Shown piece by piece: positions 14,123 through 46,145 of a stretch of DNA of 64,000 nucleotides. Numbering within the stretch: position 1 is the first letter of the stretch; every line of letters begins with the position of its first letter. The position numbers and the translations under genes were made by a program. The stretch is from Paragordius varius (Eukaryota; Nematomorpha). The DNA is taken from assembly GCA_964247055.1 (NCBI GenBank), contig OZ176052.1, positions 6,200,001 through 6,264,000 of the forward strand. Direction: 5' to 3'. The notes beneath the pieces are model-generated. The model did no database searches, was not told the origin of the DNA, and saw only the letters and a list, made by a program, of their open reading frames with translations.

Positions 14123-17100
14123 ATAAAATGAATATCGATCTGTATATCTTTTAAAATTAAAAGTTACCACCTAATATCAAATTGCAATGTTTTTGAAAGC
14201 CATTAATTTTTGTGGAAAATAATTATACCCAATTTGTCGGCTTATGCAAATTTCTTTTGTAATTTTTATAATCATAAATCTATCGAGCTTATATAGACTC
14301 AACTATAGGGTATTTATATGTAATAATTCTTAAATTTTTATGATTGCCGACATAGACTTTAGTAAGTGCGCATGTTATTGGGTTAGGGTACTAGCAGTAA
14401 ATTAAGAAAGGTGCTTAAAATCTTATTGAAAATTTGTATTACAATCACGAATTTTAGTGGGCATTTTGTAACGATATAATATATATATATATTATACAAA
14501 CGTTTAAATATAGAGTACCAATCGTTTTATTTTTACTATTTTTTTCATCATAAAAAGTTGCTTCAAAATTTACTGATGTTACTCATTAGATATTATAATC
14601 TAATTTTTTATGTTAATCTTCAGCGATTTTTATACATGATTAAGAAAAAGTATTATATTTATATGTCCGATAAAGGGTTAAGTCTGTTATCTGCCAAAAA
14701 ATTTACCAATAGTACCGTTAGGCAATGCAATTAATTATAATAACCAGTGATCAAAATTATTAAGGATATCAAATTTTCGAAAAGTATGTTTAATAGAGTT
14801 CGGCAACTTACCTGAGGCGTAGTTTACATTTCTGACGCCCGGTGCATGAATCCGGGATGGCGCCCCCCTCCCCCTCTATACTACCCCTTGCATTTTAAAA
14901 AAATAATCAAATTTAACCCGTGGTCATGACCACTTATAAATGGGTGATTTTTTTATTTATTATTTAAAATAATAACTTTTAAATAACTATTTATTTTAAA
15001 TAAAATTTAAATTTTTTAAAATCCTTCACTCCTTCAACTATAGCGCCTCGGGTGCATCAGCCCTCTTTCCTCCTCTCTAGCTAAGCCTCTGCAACCTGCT
15101 ATTCTTTGAAACTTACAGAAGTTTGCCCTATTAATAATATATTAACAAAATAGTAATTAATTTGCAGTCGGCATAAATTTTACCGACTCCTGTATTATTA
15201 TTTTCAGAATTAATTATAATAATATCTATAGAAAAAGTGACTTGGCTCTAGACAAGTTTACAAATCTAATAAAATGCTTTGATCTGTTAACTAGAGGTTT
15301 TGCTTTAGAGTAAAGTGAATATTATATGCCATGTCTGTATTTAAAAAGTTAAAAGGGTTTTTAATTTACATGCCATTAGCCATGTGTGAGATTTTTTGTT
15401 TTTCTTAGTTACATCCATTATATTTCTTTGACCCTAATTTTCAAAATTGTAACTAATAAAAACCAAATATATCATACATTTCTACTGACATGTAAATTAG
15501 CGACCATTTTAGCCATTAAAATACAGATATGGGCTTTTAATAGTACTCCTTACTGTATACATAACATGGCTTTTCGCTAAAAAAATAATAAAGGAATTTT
15601 TTTCATTTAACCAAGTTTTACTGTTTATATTAGCATGCAACTGTGGAATCTAATATCCCAACATACTATAAAGATATTGAATATCAATCGCCCTGTACAT
15701 TTATATGTCGGCGATTGCGAAATTCGGTCCAACGGACTGACCCTGAGGCTATTGGGGAAAAGGTGGAACTCATTAAACTTGTCAATGCTCTTTTATCACC
15801 CAAGATTTTGGATATTCATGATAGGATTACACTTAGAAATGAATTTGTTGGTAAGTTTATATATATATATGTGATTAAAACACTTTAACTTGAGTATTGG
15901 CGTAAATCTCATCAGTCTTAACAAAATAGTTTTACCAACATTTTATTTTTATTTGATCGTTTTTATCTCACATTTTATAGCTTTTATATACGTTTCGATA
16001 ATTTATGATTTTTCGTTGCTAATTGTAAAATTATTGATAATGATAGATTTATAGCTTAGTTCGTTTCATGATGTGCCAGACCTCCCGTAACAATTTAATA
16101 GTCTTTTGCATTCAATAATAATTTTCACACTTTTATCACGGAATCAATGTGCTGCATAAAATAATTACTTAAATCAATTAAAAATTGCACATTTTTTCAA
16201 TAAAGAAAAGAAATTAAAAAAAACCAATATGCTCTTTTTGCCAAATTATAATTTTATATGGCGACTATAACAAAAACGTTATGAACTCTAATTTTTATAT
16301 TTATCCCCATATTTAAAGTTTAAAAAGGGAATTATAACCTAAAAAATTTAACTTTGATGATATGTGATAGGAATGTGTTTGTGAACTTTCTTAATAAATT
16401 TATGTAAATTGTTATAAGTTTGGGCGTCATCACGCACAAAAACCATTACATGTATATTTATTTCATTTCCATAATTTTTATTTTAAACTATATTTCCATC
16501 TATTTAGGTGCTCGTCTGACGGATGCCTTGACTCTTTTCAAGTAACTTTACTCTTTTTTATCTGTTTGAAAAAAAATTTGGTTAAGTAAAACCGTTTTTT
16601 AGATCGTTATAAATAAAATATTATTTAAAAATTACTATTATTTCTATACTAATAATGAGAAGAGTTATTATTGTAAAAAACAGCTTAATTTATATAAATC
16701 GAAATATTGAATTTTAACGTGATGAAATGGTTTATAATGAAATATTTTAGATATGAGATTAAACATTATTATGTTTTTTGTTACCAGATGGATGGATTTT
16801 TATTACTAAAAGTGAAAATCTTAGAATATTAGAGTATATATATAAGCGGCAAATAGTATTTAACAGATATTTTTTTGCTCTTTTTTTTCAATATCAAGGT
16901 TTAGTTAGAATTTAATAATTTAAACTAATCCTTAATTTAATTCGTTTATCATTAATGAATTCAAAGAATTTAAATATTTGCCTTTTCAATATAAATATAA
17001 CTTAATCTAATATTACATATATATTGGGGTTCATTGATTACATTTTTTGAATTTTTCCTTATTCACCATAAAATTTTAAAAGATTCCTAACTCGCATTTA

Positions 17101-18364
17101 TCTTCACAAAATTATTTTTTTGATTTTAGAATTTTACATTCGGACAACAAAATTTTAATGAGACAAATAGCCCTATTTGAACAACAAATGGAAAACGACG
17201 ATCAATATATAACAAATACGTTGTGTGACATTGATCTCAATTCACATCATGAACTTTTGAACGCTATCTTACATCAGGTTTCAGTTTTTTTTTCAAAATA
17301 CTTTTTTTGTTTTTGCAAATGGCTAAAATTATAATGGAATATATATTATATTGCTAGATAAAAAATAGCCCTCAAGAATTTGAATTACTCACTATCTTAC
17401 GTTATTTATTGTCAATATTGTTGAGTGAAGATCAATGGAAAAATGTTAAAAATGATAATAAGGCCAACTTGACTCCGCCTACTAACACAGGGAACCTTGA
17501 AACACATAATAAATCAAACAACTGTGATAATAAAACATCACCCTGGGCCCAAATGATATGGAATTATATTGTGAAATACATAATATCCATCAATAACATT
17601 AATAACGAAACCGATGCTCAAAAGTTCCATACTAAAATGATTCAGGATAGTACTGGGTACTCTCGGGAATGCAACAAAAGCTTATTTGACCACAATGACG
17701 CTAAAACCCAATATGAAATTTCTACACCGAATATAATCCCCACCCAAGATCCAGGTACTAAAAGTTTTACTGTATATTTCAACAAATACAAAAGTAATCT
17801 TAATATTTTTAACAGTATTTCATATTATTATTGCAGATGGTTATGGAAAATTCTTGAATTACAGTCATGTATCCTTTATTTTATCCAAAATTTATATTTT
17901 TTCGTTAAATGGCTATAAATATTTGGTAAAGAATGGAAAAAACAAGAGCTCTATGGTAATTCTTAAATCAATAAGATATTGTTAATACCATAGAGCTCTT
18001 ATTTTTTCCATTCTTTACCAAATTACCCATTTAACGAAAAAAAATAAATTTTTGATAAAATAAAGGACACATGACTGTTTTTAGTACTATACAGATCTCA
18101 TTAAAATATAAATAGTATTTTTTATTACCTTTATAATATGGTTGATTAAATTTGAATCTTATCTTGAAAATCATTTATGACATTTGGCTATTTAATAACA
18201 TTGTTTCAATGGCCCATTTGAAATGTTTTAATTGTATAATTCTCACGCTAATATAAATAACTTTCGAAATAGCTATAAAAATATGAATTATTCTAATTAA
18301 GAATATACTATAACTTCTTAGATTTTTATATGAACTCTAAATTCAAATGATATAAAGTTTTTAA

Positions 18365-18401
<37 letters not shown>

Positions 18402-21400
18402 TATATATTAATATATAATATAGTTATATAATGTTTAATTTATTTGATTGAATTTCAAATTATGGGTTAGATCAAAGGTGTAAAAATATTTAAATTAAGA
18501 TATCTATTGTTTTAGTGATTTAAATCGCCTTAACACTAACCAATTTAGCCAATAGTTATATAAATTACATTAATTAAAATTTCAATATGTAAAACCTTGT
18601 GTAATACTTCACCGCTGTTTGTTTCTCAAATTTTTTAACATGATCAGGTTTTAATACATAAAAATTAAAAACGACTAATATTATGCTATTTAAAATCAGC
18701 TAATATATTTCTTTCTTCAATATATATACATTTCCATATTTAGTTAAATATATTTATAAATTAATATAATAAAATTTACTATTCCGTTTTCGTTCCGTTA
18801 GGGGGTAGTTGTATATGCCATCTTACTTGTCCATTACACTCGAATACAAAGATCTCACATTCTAATGACATTGCGAATTTACCGGTGACTAATATTAGTC
18901 CGACAAGTGTCGCTTCTGTAACAAATGTTCACAAAATACCCATTGCGCCCCCAATACCACCACCCATGCCAACTAAATCCCTCAAATTGTATTGTGATAA
19001 TTTATCGAATTCAAAAGCAAACGAAGGAAACACCACTAAAAACATAGCTAATGAAATAAAACATATTTGTAAAAATAAAGATTTATCGTTAAATTCCGAC
19101 GACTCATCCTACGGTTCAGAAGAACAAAATTATGCCGCTGTTAAGTTAAAACGGACATCCACCAATAAATTAGTTTTGAGTCCTGAGCCACGAATATTAG
19201 AAAAAATACCCTTGTCTCATTCATACGGTGATCAAGATCATATACAGGGTTTGTCACATAAGGTGGATCAAAATACAAATTCGCCAATTATATACACCTA
19301 TGGAAGCACGGGTGTTGATAGTGATATCTATTGCAGTACATCTATTTCATCATTGGAATATGGCTCATCAGGGTATGATGGATTGTTAACTCCCAACAGT
19401 TTAGATGATAATCACGAAAGAATGGAGAATATAGGTATTTCATTACATATTTTGCTTTGTGGGTGAAGCAAAATTTTACTCTAAACATTTTTGATACCGA
19501 ATAATCTGGGTTTTAAGGTTCATTATTAATCATTGTAAAATATTAAATAGGTAACCATGGAAACAATACACAGACAAGACATTTTAATTGTAACATATCC
19601 GATGTAGTTTCACAACACTATCAGAGAAGACAAAATTTGAGTTCCACCGATTCAAAAGCACCAACTAATATTCTAAAACTCAAACACTCGGGTGATACAA
19701 AAGTCAAAGGATCTTCAAAGACATTTTTACCACAACAAATTACTCCCCAACCCAAAATACGCTTAAAAACTTTGAACTGGATCCGTATTCCGATCGGAAA
19801 AATTTTAGACGCTAAAAATAATGATAATGTGTGGACGAGCACTTTGACACAAACAAATCCCTCATCGCTTCAAGTATTGTTTGGTGGAAAAAAAGAAAAA
19901 GAAATTCAACAAGCCATAGATTTTGCAAAGCTTGAAGAACTATTTGGAATCGTTCAAATCACATCACCTGTAAAAAATGGCCAAAACAATAATACGGCAA
20001 GCATAATGAAAACAACTAACGCGTCTGATGATTATAAATACACACCATGCAATAGTTTAGGTAAAGATCGTATTTCCGACGATGGAAGTAACATAAGTTT
20101 AAATGGCTCAATTTTGGGTATGGGTTGCTGGTCCGAAGGCGGGCGTAGAACGCAACAAGAGGTAAATTAATCAACATGGTATTTATAAAAGATTCAGTAA
20201 AAATAATACATTATAGTAAACAAATTAATTACGAATTTTTTTAATTAGTAGCAGAATATCTATAACATGCTGTCTGCTGTCGCATTTTATATTTTTTTAA
20301 TTAAACTCAACCTTTTTTCCTCACATTCTTAAACAGCCTCAATGCTTATTAATTCAGTCAAACTACGTTTTTTTCTTAACCCTAAAATTAATTAGTATTT
20401 TAAACCATTATTATATCTAAAAACAATATTCACGTTTTTTGATATTAAGGATAAAATTGTAAATGAAAACGTGTTGGGGTATTTGCGAAAACGTTGAGTT
20501 TAAAAAGTCTTAAGTTTGATTAAAAAATTTATAAAATAACTAATAAAAACCATTTACAAACACTGATACTATTATTAATTTTCTCCTTGTTAAAATAAAA
20601 TATAATTAATATGTATTATTATTTCGAGGTTTTGTTGCTGGAACCCAAACGCAATCTAAATATTAGCATCTATCTGAAACAATTTAAAAGGTATGGTATG
20701 TTTCATATCAATTTTTTAGCTGTATGTGACATAGGGTACATTCTTAATTACTATTATATTAGGATCATTTGTAATATAATTACCGATAATTATATTTAAT
20801 TTATTTGAAAAAAAATAATGTTAAGTCTTGATGGATGTTAAAAGTTTGGTATTTTCCCAATAAGCCAAAAAATTTAGGGATTCATTGCATAAGGGTATAT
20901 ATAAAAAATTTAAATAACTTATTTTAAAAATTTTTATTTATGAATTAAAATCTACATTAATATTGGCCAATTGTCTTTTGGGTCCAAGTCGTCAGAAACT
21001 TTTGAAATAATAATTATTATTTTCTCATTAAATTATATATTTTATCGGTATCTAGTGGATATGATGAATTGTTACAGTTTATTATGGATGGTAAAGCAAC
21101 ATCGACTATGGGAACCGAAAAGTTACGAGGACTGCTGAAATTAATGCCAGAATCATATGAGGTTTATAAAGTTATAAGAAATAACTTGATTAAAATTTCA
21201 ATATGATCCGTATTTATCCAAATATATTAATTTAAATTGGAGAACTATAAAATCTTAAACCATTTAAATAATATAAAATGGTTTATATTACCCACCGAAA
21301 TATTATATGAAGTGACATTTATTCTATTTTTGAAATATAGATTGATCTAATACGATCTTACGAAGGTCAATTCAACAAACTTGGCATAGCAGAACAATTT

Positions 21401-24400
21401 TTAACGAAACTCATTGCGATCCCCGAGTATGTTATCAAAATTTCTATGCATTAAAAAATAATTTGGTTTAAATTTTTTTATTGATATTATAATATAAATA
21501 GAAAGAAATGACTTTTATTATAATTTGAACGTTATATTGTTTGATATACTTATAATTTACCATTTATGATTCAAATTCACCCTTAAACAATTCAAATTCA
21601 CCCTCGAACAATTCGAATTCACCCTCAAATAAAATATATGTTTTTTAAGATTAAAAATTATCTATATTCTTATATATTTTTAAAAAATAAATTTTGTTTT
21701 AAATTAAAATAATACTGGAAAAATGACAGACTATGCCATACAGATAATAATATTAATAATGAGCTATATTAGTCCGAAAACACATGATTTATTTTTAGGG
21801 TGAATTCGAATTCAAGGGTGAATTTGAACTGTAAATGGTATATAAAAAAACTTATTTGGTACTGTAAATTATGCAAAACATCCATTTATTATGGTATCCG
21901 GGTACGATTTTATTAATTGCATGTCTAAATTTTTAGCTACCAATTAAGAATAGAAGGATTATTGCTAAAAGAAGATTTTTTGAATATCTTGGATGAAATT
22001 CTTCCAGCGCTCGATTCAATAATATACACTGCTCAGGGTAAAACGGATTATTTTTATTATTCATATTGTCCAAATAATTAACTATCACTTATTATTTACA
22101 TTATTTTCAACTCATATTTGCCATATAGATATCAAAAAATGTACAACTCTTCACGAAATACTCTTGCTAACCGTATATATCGGAAATTTCATTAACTCGG
22201 TAAATCTATTTATTTTTTCCAATATAATTTTGTATATTGACAAATGTGCATTCTAAAAGTTCCATATAAATTAGGGTGGTTATGCAGGCAATGCTGCCGG
22301 AATAAAATTGTCATCTTTGCTCAAAATCGTAGAAATACGGGGTAATCATCCCAAAATTGGTTTAATACATATTGTCGCAGAGGTATTCAATTTATACCAT
22401 AATTTTTTGATAAAACTATGTAACTTTATAAATGTAAGATTGTTAAGAATAGTTTCGAACGCAGTCGCCCCTAAACCAACCATAATCATTTTTATTGACA
22501 AAGAGCATTCTTACTAAATTAATTTTAACTAACATTAATGATTCATTAATACAATTTTAGCAACTGACAAAAGTTCAAATATCGCCAGCAAAATTGTTTG
22601 AACAATTGAAATATCTGGAAAAGGCCCAGAAGTATTAATATTCTTAACTAGAGTTTACATTATATTATTAATTAATTTGTGATGTTTGGCGGATTATTAG
22701 TAAATCATAAAACAGTTATTTAAGGAAAAATAACGTGGTTTTCATGAGAATAATATCAAAACCGTTCATCGATTATGTGTATTTAATATGATAAAAAGTT
22801 TGTTAAAATGTATTTTGAAAACTAATATTTAGACTTCCTTCAATCCTTATTTTGTCTCAAAAATAATTTAATATTTTTATATAGGATAAATATGGAATCG
22901 TTAATAGGAGACATAACTTCATTGACAACAAAGTGTGGTAATCTCTCCTCACAAGTCAACAAAACGAAAGATACCATTTTGCGAAATGGGTTAGAGGATT
23001 TTTTAAAGGTACATATTTTAACTATATAGCTACCTTACAATGAATGCCACATAATGGCAGCATTGAAATCGATAGGGGAATAAATATTTATATTATAGCA
23101 AATTAAATTATTTTATTTATATAAAACAAAAGTAAAGAGTTTATATGCTTTTTTGGCAAATATAATCTTACACTGTTTTATAAACTGCTAAAAACAGCTG
23201 ATCGGTCAAATTATTAGAATATATAGGATCAATTTTTCCCTTAATCATACATTTTTATTGTTTTTTATAGCAAATTATATCAATCTTTTGGATTTTTGTT
23301 TCTCATATATAAGTACCGTAATAAAAAACCATAATTAATAAATTATTTATTGTTTTAAGTACTCTAAACAAGAAATGGATTCTATCCAGCGGGATTTAGT
23401 AGAAATTGAGCGTTGGCGATTAACATTGTCTGACTTTTTCTGCGAGGACCAATCGACATTTAAACTGGAAGAATGTTACAAAATATTTTACACATTCATA
23501 GATAGGCTGAAACAAGCGGATGAGGTAACGATGAACACTTTGTTTTTACTTTTTTTTGTCCATAAGCACATGATGTAAAAACTTAAAAATTAATATTTTT
23601 TTATATAAAACATATTTTAAATTTTGATTCATAATATAACCTATTTTGGATTGCAAAATCAGGAAGAGAAATGAAATTCGGTAACCATAATTTTATATAT
23701 TTTATTGTAATCTTTAAAGTATATAAAAAATCAAGGGATTAAAAGCTTTGTCATTCACATAAAAAATTAGTCTTTTACCATCGTTTCACCAATTTTATGG
23801 ATTTATTTACATTTCTTTTTATTCAGGAAAATATGCGTCGTAAAATACATGAAAATGAAAAAGGCAATAATAGACTCTCCATATCATCCCATAACAACAT
23901 AGTAGCGCGCAGTCTTTCTGCATCATGCGATGCATTAAACGCTGACGAAGTTCCCTTAATATCCAAAAATAAATTAAATGATGTATCATCGTCTCACCAA
24001 TACGCAAGATCTCGACGCTCTCATGGACCTAAAATCCAAGAACAATTGATGACTTTTGACAGTTGCATAGTTATGGCACCAATTAACAAATATCATTCGA
24101 TAACACAAAGAGGCGGAAGTAATCATACTACGTATCATTTTAAAGATGTATCATCCCCCAACAACAATGAAACAGAGGCCGGAGATCAATTATCTGCAAT
24201 GCGCGCATCAAAATGTAATACAAAAATCGAAAAAATACAGGAAAATATTTTACCATCCAATAAAAGCGCCATCAATATAAACAAAAGCCGCACTAATAAA
24301 CTTCAAAAAGTGATAAATGGTTCATCTTCCGACGATGAAAAAAGTTCAGGGGCTGGTGAATCCATAATATCTGGCTTAGTGGGCAAAAATGGTACACATA

Positions 24401-26059
24401 TAGATCAAGGTAACGCAATATATGTTAAGTTAAGGTTTATCGAACATAAGTTATTTTTGGCCATTATCTTAAACATTTACCAAAAGGTTTTAGTCATAAT
24501 TAATAATGGAAAATATATGTCAAAACTTATCTATTAGATTCATATATGAATCAAAGCTCTTTTTAAAAGGTAAATTATATTTGGCTATTAAATTTAATTC
24601 TAATCAATATTTAGATAGTGATAGTTTACGTTCTGGAAGTTCTGGCCAAAATTATGGAACCAACAATAATCAATATAGTTCTTCCCCTTCATATGCGACT
24701 CAAAGCAAGGATGTTGGTTATTTAGCTAAAAATCATGATTTAACCAATAGAAAATGGTATCAAGAGTCTTGCACCAACACTCATCCCTATAAAAGTGATG
24801 ATAAAAACATATCTAATCGGATAAATAACTCATTAAATAATATGCTAGGAAAGCCTATGAATGATTACACCCATAATTTATATAATTCACAAAGGGATAG
24901 TGGTTATATCGAACAACATGATATTGAGGAAAACAATAGAAATGAAGAGGTAAATTTTACCATGGTGGTTACAAATAACAGCCAACCTGCCACCAAATGT
25001 ATAACTTCGAAAAAAAGCTGTGATAATGAGGCCCAATCCATCAAAAATCATAAATATTTAACCAAATCTACACATTATAACCTAAAACCTTACGATGGTA
25101 AACGATTCGAAAAAGTAACGACATCAAATGAACCAATTTCATTGATGGAAAACGTAAACCATGAAGATTTTTACAAACAAATATTGAGCAAAAAAGAAGG
25201 GAGAGAAAAAAGCAATAATACCAATCAAGATTACAATACATTTACTAATCCCCAAGGAAATAATGGAATTAAAAATGCGATTGCTCACAAGAGTATGCTT
25301 AATGCCCATGATAAATACAAATCTGCCAAATGCTCCAAGGAGAGTATAAGCTCTAAAAAGAGTGGTGGAGTCATGTCTCACAGTGCAGAGGATCATAAAT
25401 CATCCGTAGCGTTGAAACGATTGTCAAACAAGTGTGGCGGTAATACACAGCACGCATCCTTTCAGTATCTCAATGTAAAAAAATCGGATACCAATTTCGA
25501 ATCTCACAAAAAACACAACTATTCAAAAAACAGTTCTTCCGTTGAAACATCTAACAAACAACACGAAGCTCCTAACCACACGAACATAAATAATAAATAT
25601 ATTGACCTTGTAACAAATAATGTGTATAACGATATGCGTACCAATGAAAACAAATCTTTCAACCGTCCCGTAAACGTTACCCAAAAAGGGAAATCCGAAA
25701 CGGTTAAAAGAGATAAATCAGTCCCGAAATATACATTGAGTAGTGGAATGAATCGGGCAGCAAGATTAAGAGCACAAAATTGCTCACAACAATTAACACA
25801 AGCTGGTTCTTTGGCTAGCTCATCACAAGTAAATATTAATAATGATACATGCACATCATCCCCACAAAATAATGATCAACTAAATAGTTCAAAAATTTCC
25901 AAAAATGGTGGTAGTTATGCGAGAAAATCGGAATCATATGCTTTGATTGCTTCGCAAGGATTAAAAACAAATAAATCGCAGCATCACGTAAATAGCAAGG
26001 AAAATATAAATGGCAGGCGATCATTGGCTCCTCCTTTAAAAACTATGTGTGTTAAATAA
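7833..26059 (+). CDS. INF2: INF2-type inverted formin (5' end not seen)
   Basis: Actin-nucleating formin of the inverted-formin class; cytoplasmic, works as a dimer. Exons read from phase-consistent GT-AG sites: 7833-7883, 10335-10576, 15634-15850, 16508-16541, 17130-17277, 17358-17754, 18802-19434, 19551-20161, 20629-20690, 21056-21161, 21341-21426, 21937-22037, 22129-22199, 22275-22382, 22561-22631, 22885-23008, 23360-23524, 23827-24409, 24615-26059 (about 1,750 residues). The third to fifth exons carry the end of the DID/FH3 armadillo fold (LVNALLSPKILDIHDR, LRNEFVG, DIDLNSHHE), which resembles INF2 more than mDia. FH1 is reduced to one run, PIAPPIPPPMP. FH2 starts at KIRLKTLNW and runs through LNISIYLKQFKR, YQLRIEGLLL, GGYAGNAAGIKLSSLLKI and LSDFFCEDQ to about residue 1080. 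The last two exons are a low-complexity Asn/Ser/Lys tail in which I see no WH2/DAD motif. N-terminal exons must lie upstream of 7833. Confidence 0.88.
11573..11609. repeat. (TA)n microsatellite
   Basis: About 18 TA units in a formin intron. Similar runs occur at 9536-9560, 14092-14120, 18369-18398, 36706-36734, 42738-42759, 50292-50321 and 56094-56119. Confidence 0.9.
12309..12578 (-). mobile_element. hAT-type element end in formin intron
   Basis: On the minus strand it starts CAGGGGTCTCCAACTTGGGG and carries two GGCCGC-rich boxes (near 12320 and 12515), the typical GC-rich end of animal hAT elements. It stands out by base composition in a formin intron. The opposite end was not located. Confidence 0.5.
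14812..15091. mobile_element. hAT-like MITE with 8-base target duplication
   Basis: Terminal inverted repeats CTGAGGCGTAGTTTA at the left and TAGCTAAGCCTCTG at the right resemble the common CAGNGGCGTAGCTA ends of invertebrate hAT MITEs. The flanks caacttac (14804-14811) and caacctgc (15092-15099) match at six of eight bases, fitting an aged 8-base duplication. The interior has C-rich runs. It sits in a formin intron. Confidence 0.65.
17862..18077. repeat. Hairpin repeat in formin intron
   Basis: A left arm, 17862-17958, and a right arm, 17986-18077, are near-perfect reverse complements (cagtcatgtatcc at one end, ggacacatgactg at the other) with a 27-base loop. The hairpin begins about 110 bases after the donor at 17754. 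Probably a foldback or MITE remnant. Confidence 0.7.
21555..21845. mobile_element. Small MITE in formin intron
   Basis: Ends are inverted repeats: taccatttatgattcaaatt at the left and aatttgaactgtaaatggta at the right, with several internal ttcaccct/agggtgaa blocks. TA on both sides would fit a Tc1/mariner-type target, but TA is common here. Confidence 0.55.
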
Positions 26060-26104
26060 AAAGAAATTATTCAAAATAATTATTATATATTTTTATCAAT
26101 AAAT
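26055..26104 (+). terminator. Formin polyadenylation signals
   Basis: AATAAA overlaps the formin stop codon (26055-26060), and a second AATAAA lies at 26099-26104. POLR3B ends on the other strand only about 280 bases further on (stop at 26340), so the two genes are tightly convergent. Confidence 0.5.
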
Positions 26105-26339
26105 TTTACAATGTTTAACGGTGTGAAACTAGCCTTGAAGTTAACGTTATTAGCTTATTAAAAACATTTTTCTATCTCGTACTATTTTCCCCAAAAAGTA
26201 ATAGCTCAAAATTATATTATACATATTTTTTCAAAAATGTTAAGGAATATCCCTTAGTTATGATATAATATTTTATTTTTTTATTTGATAAATTATTGAC
26301 TATAATATCTATCTAACATAAAATAAATAAGGGTATGTG

Positions 26340-44920
<18,581 letters not shown>

Positions 44921-44999
44921 CTACATTTTTAACTATATAAACTTTTAATTTTAAATCTGTAGAATTCATGTGCAAACATGCGTACCAATAGGGACTAAC

Positions 45000-46145
45000 T
45001 ATAATATGTTAAATCAATGAATTTATATAATTTATCAGACAGAAAAGTCTTTTTGAGAATAAAATATCACCCCTAACATACATATATATTGAATGCAAAA
45101 AATAAATATTTATATATTTCAAAAAATAAAATAAAATGTAACCAAATATTAATAAAAAAAGTCAACTTATATTAATGAAAATACATATTTTACAGAGGGC
45201 TAACAAAGCGGATATTTACCGCTAATATCCACCTTTAAAAACTAATAAGAATCATTAACCTACCGAACAATCTATAGAGATTTTTTTTCAGCTTTGTATT
45301 TTTTAAAACCATGATATTTGATAACGGCTCAATGGGACAAATTAAAAATGATGGCCTCCTCAGTATCTGCAGATTCGTAAAAAACATAATTATTACAATA
45401 AGGTCTAAATCTTTTCGGAAACTTGCTTCAAAGCATTTGTTTGATCAAAATATATTATCTAAAAAGGGGAGGCCTAAACTGAGAGGAAAATTTAAAAAAG
45501 GTCCTGTCCCCTCGGTGCATTTAAAAGAAAATCAAGAAAATCTAATAAATTAAATATGCCTACACGTTTGCGGTAAATGGCTTCCTTTTTCAAAGTGATG
45601 GTGATGAATTTAGGGGTTAATTCAAAATGGCTCCGCTACCTAGGGAAATTTATAGGCGTATAAAAATTTTTATTTTGGTATTCGAATCCTCTACATGTTT
45701 TCCAAAAATTTTAAAGCCAATTTAAAAACCCTATTTAGAGATAAAGAACTAGGTAATTAAATTAAAGAGGGATTCATCATTCGGGACTTTTGAAAATGAA
45801 ACAAAAAATTCATCTTTCAAATACAATATTTTTTAAAGGACCTAATTTTTATACAGGCGAGGTTGAATTGAGAGGTCATAGTTTGGCGTAGATTTTCGCT
45901 TATTTATTGTATTAGGAAGGGAAAAAGGGTAAAATTAAGCTGTAAAAGTCGAATGTAAATCTAGGATATACGATATTCCAGCAACAATAATTGAATGTAA
46001 TTTCAAAATAAATTCAAAGTTTCTTACTTGTGGCTGATTTTAATTTCAACAAAAAGTGTTCTATCATCTCCATGGGCGCTATAGATCCGATATGATAATA
46101 CTAAAAAATGTAGTATCGTTAATTTGGCATATGTGTTTATTTATA
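45000..46145. other. Intergenic stretch upstream of POLR3B
   Basis: No supported gene. A lysine-rich 80-codon open stretch (45311-45553) shows no domain. The first POLR3B exon and the promoter should be here or just beyond, but I cannot place them. Confidence 0.3.

Noticed and set aside
17837-17868. Possible formin micro-exon (DGYGKFLNYSH) with good acceptor and gt donor
   Set aside because: Including it would break the frame: the flanking exons already join in phase 1, and this piece would leave phase 0.
25139-25854. Minus-strand open stretches opposite the last formin exon
   Set aside because: Shadows of the long plus-strand exon; no independent codon or domain signal.
45311-45553. Lysine-rich 80-codon open stretch, considered as the missing POLR3B first exon or a small protein
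   Set aside because: Wrong strand for POLR3B, no domain and no splice context.
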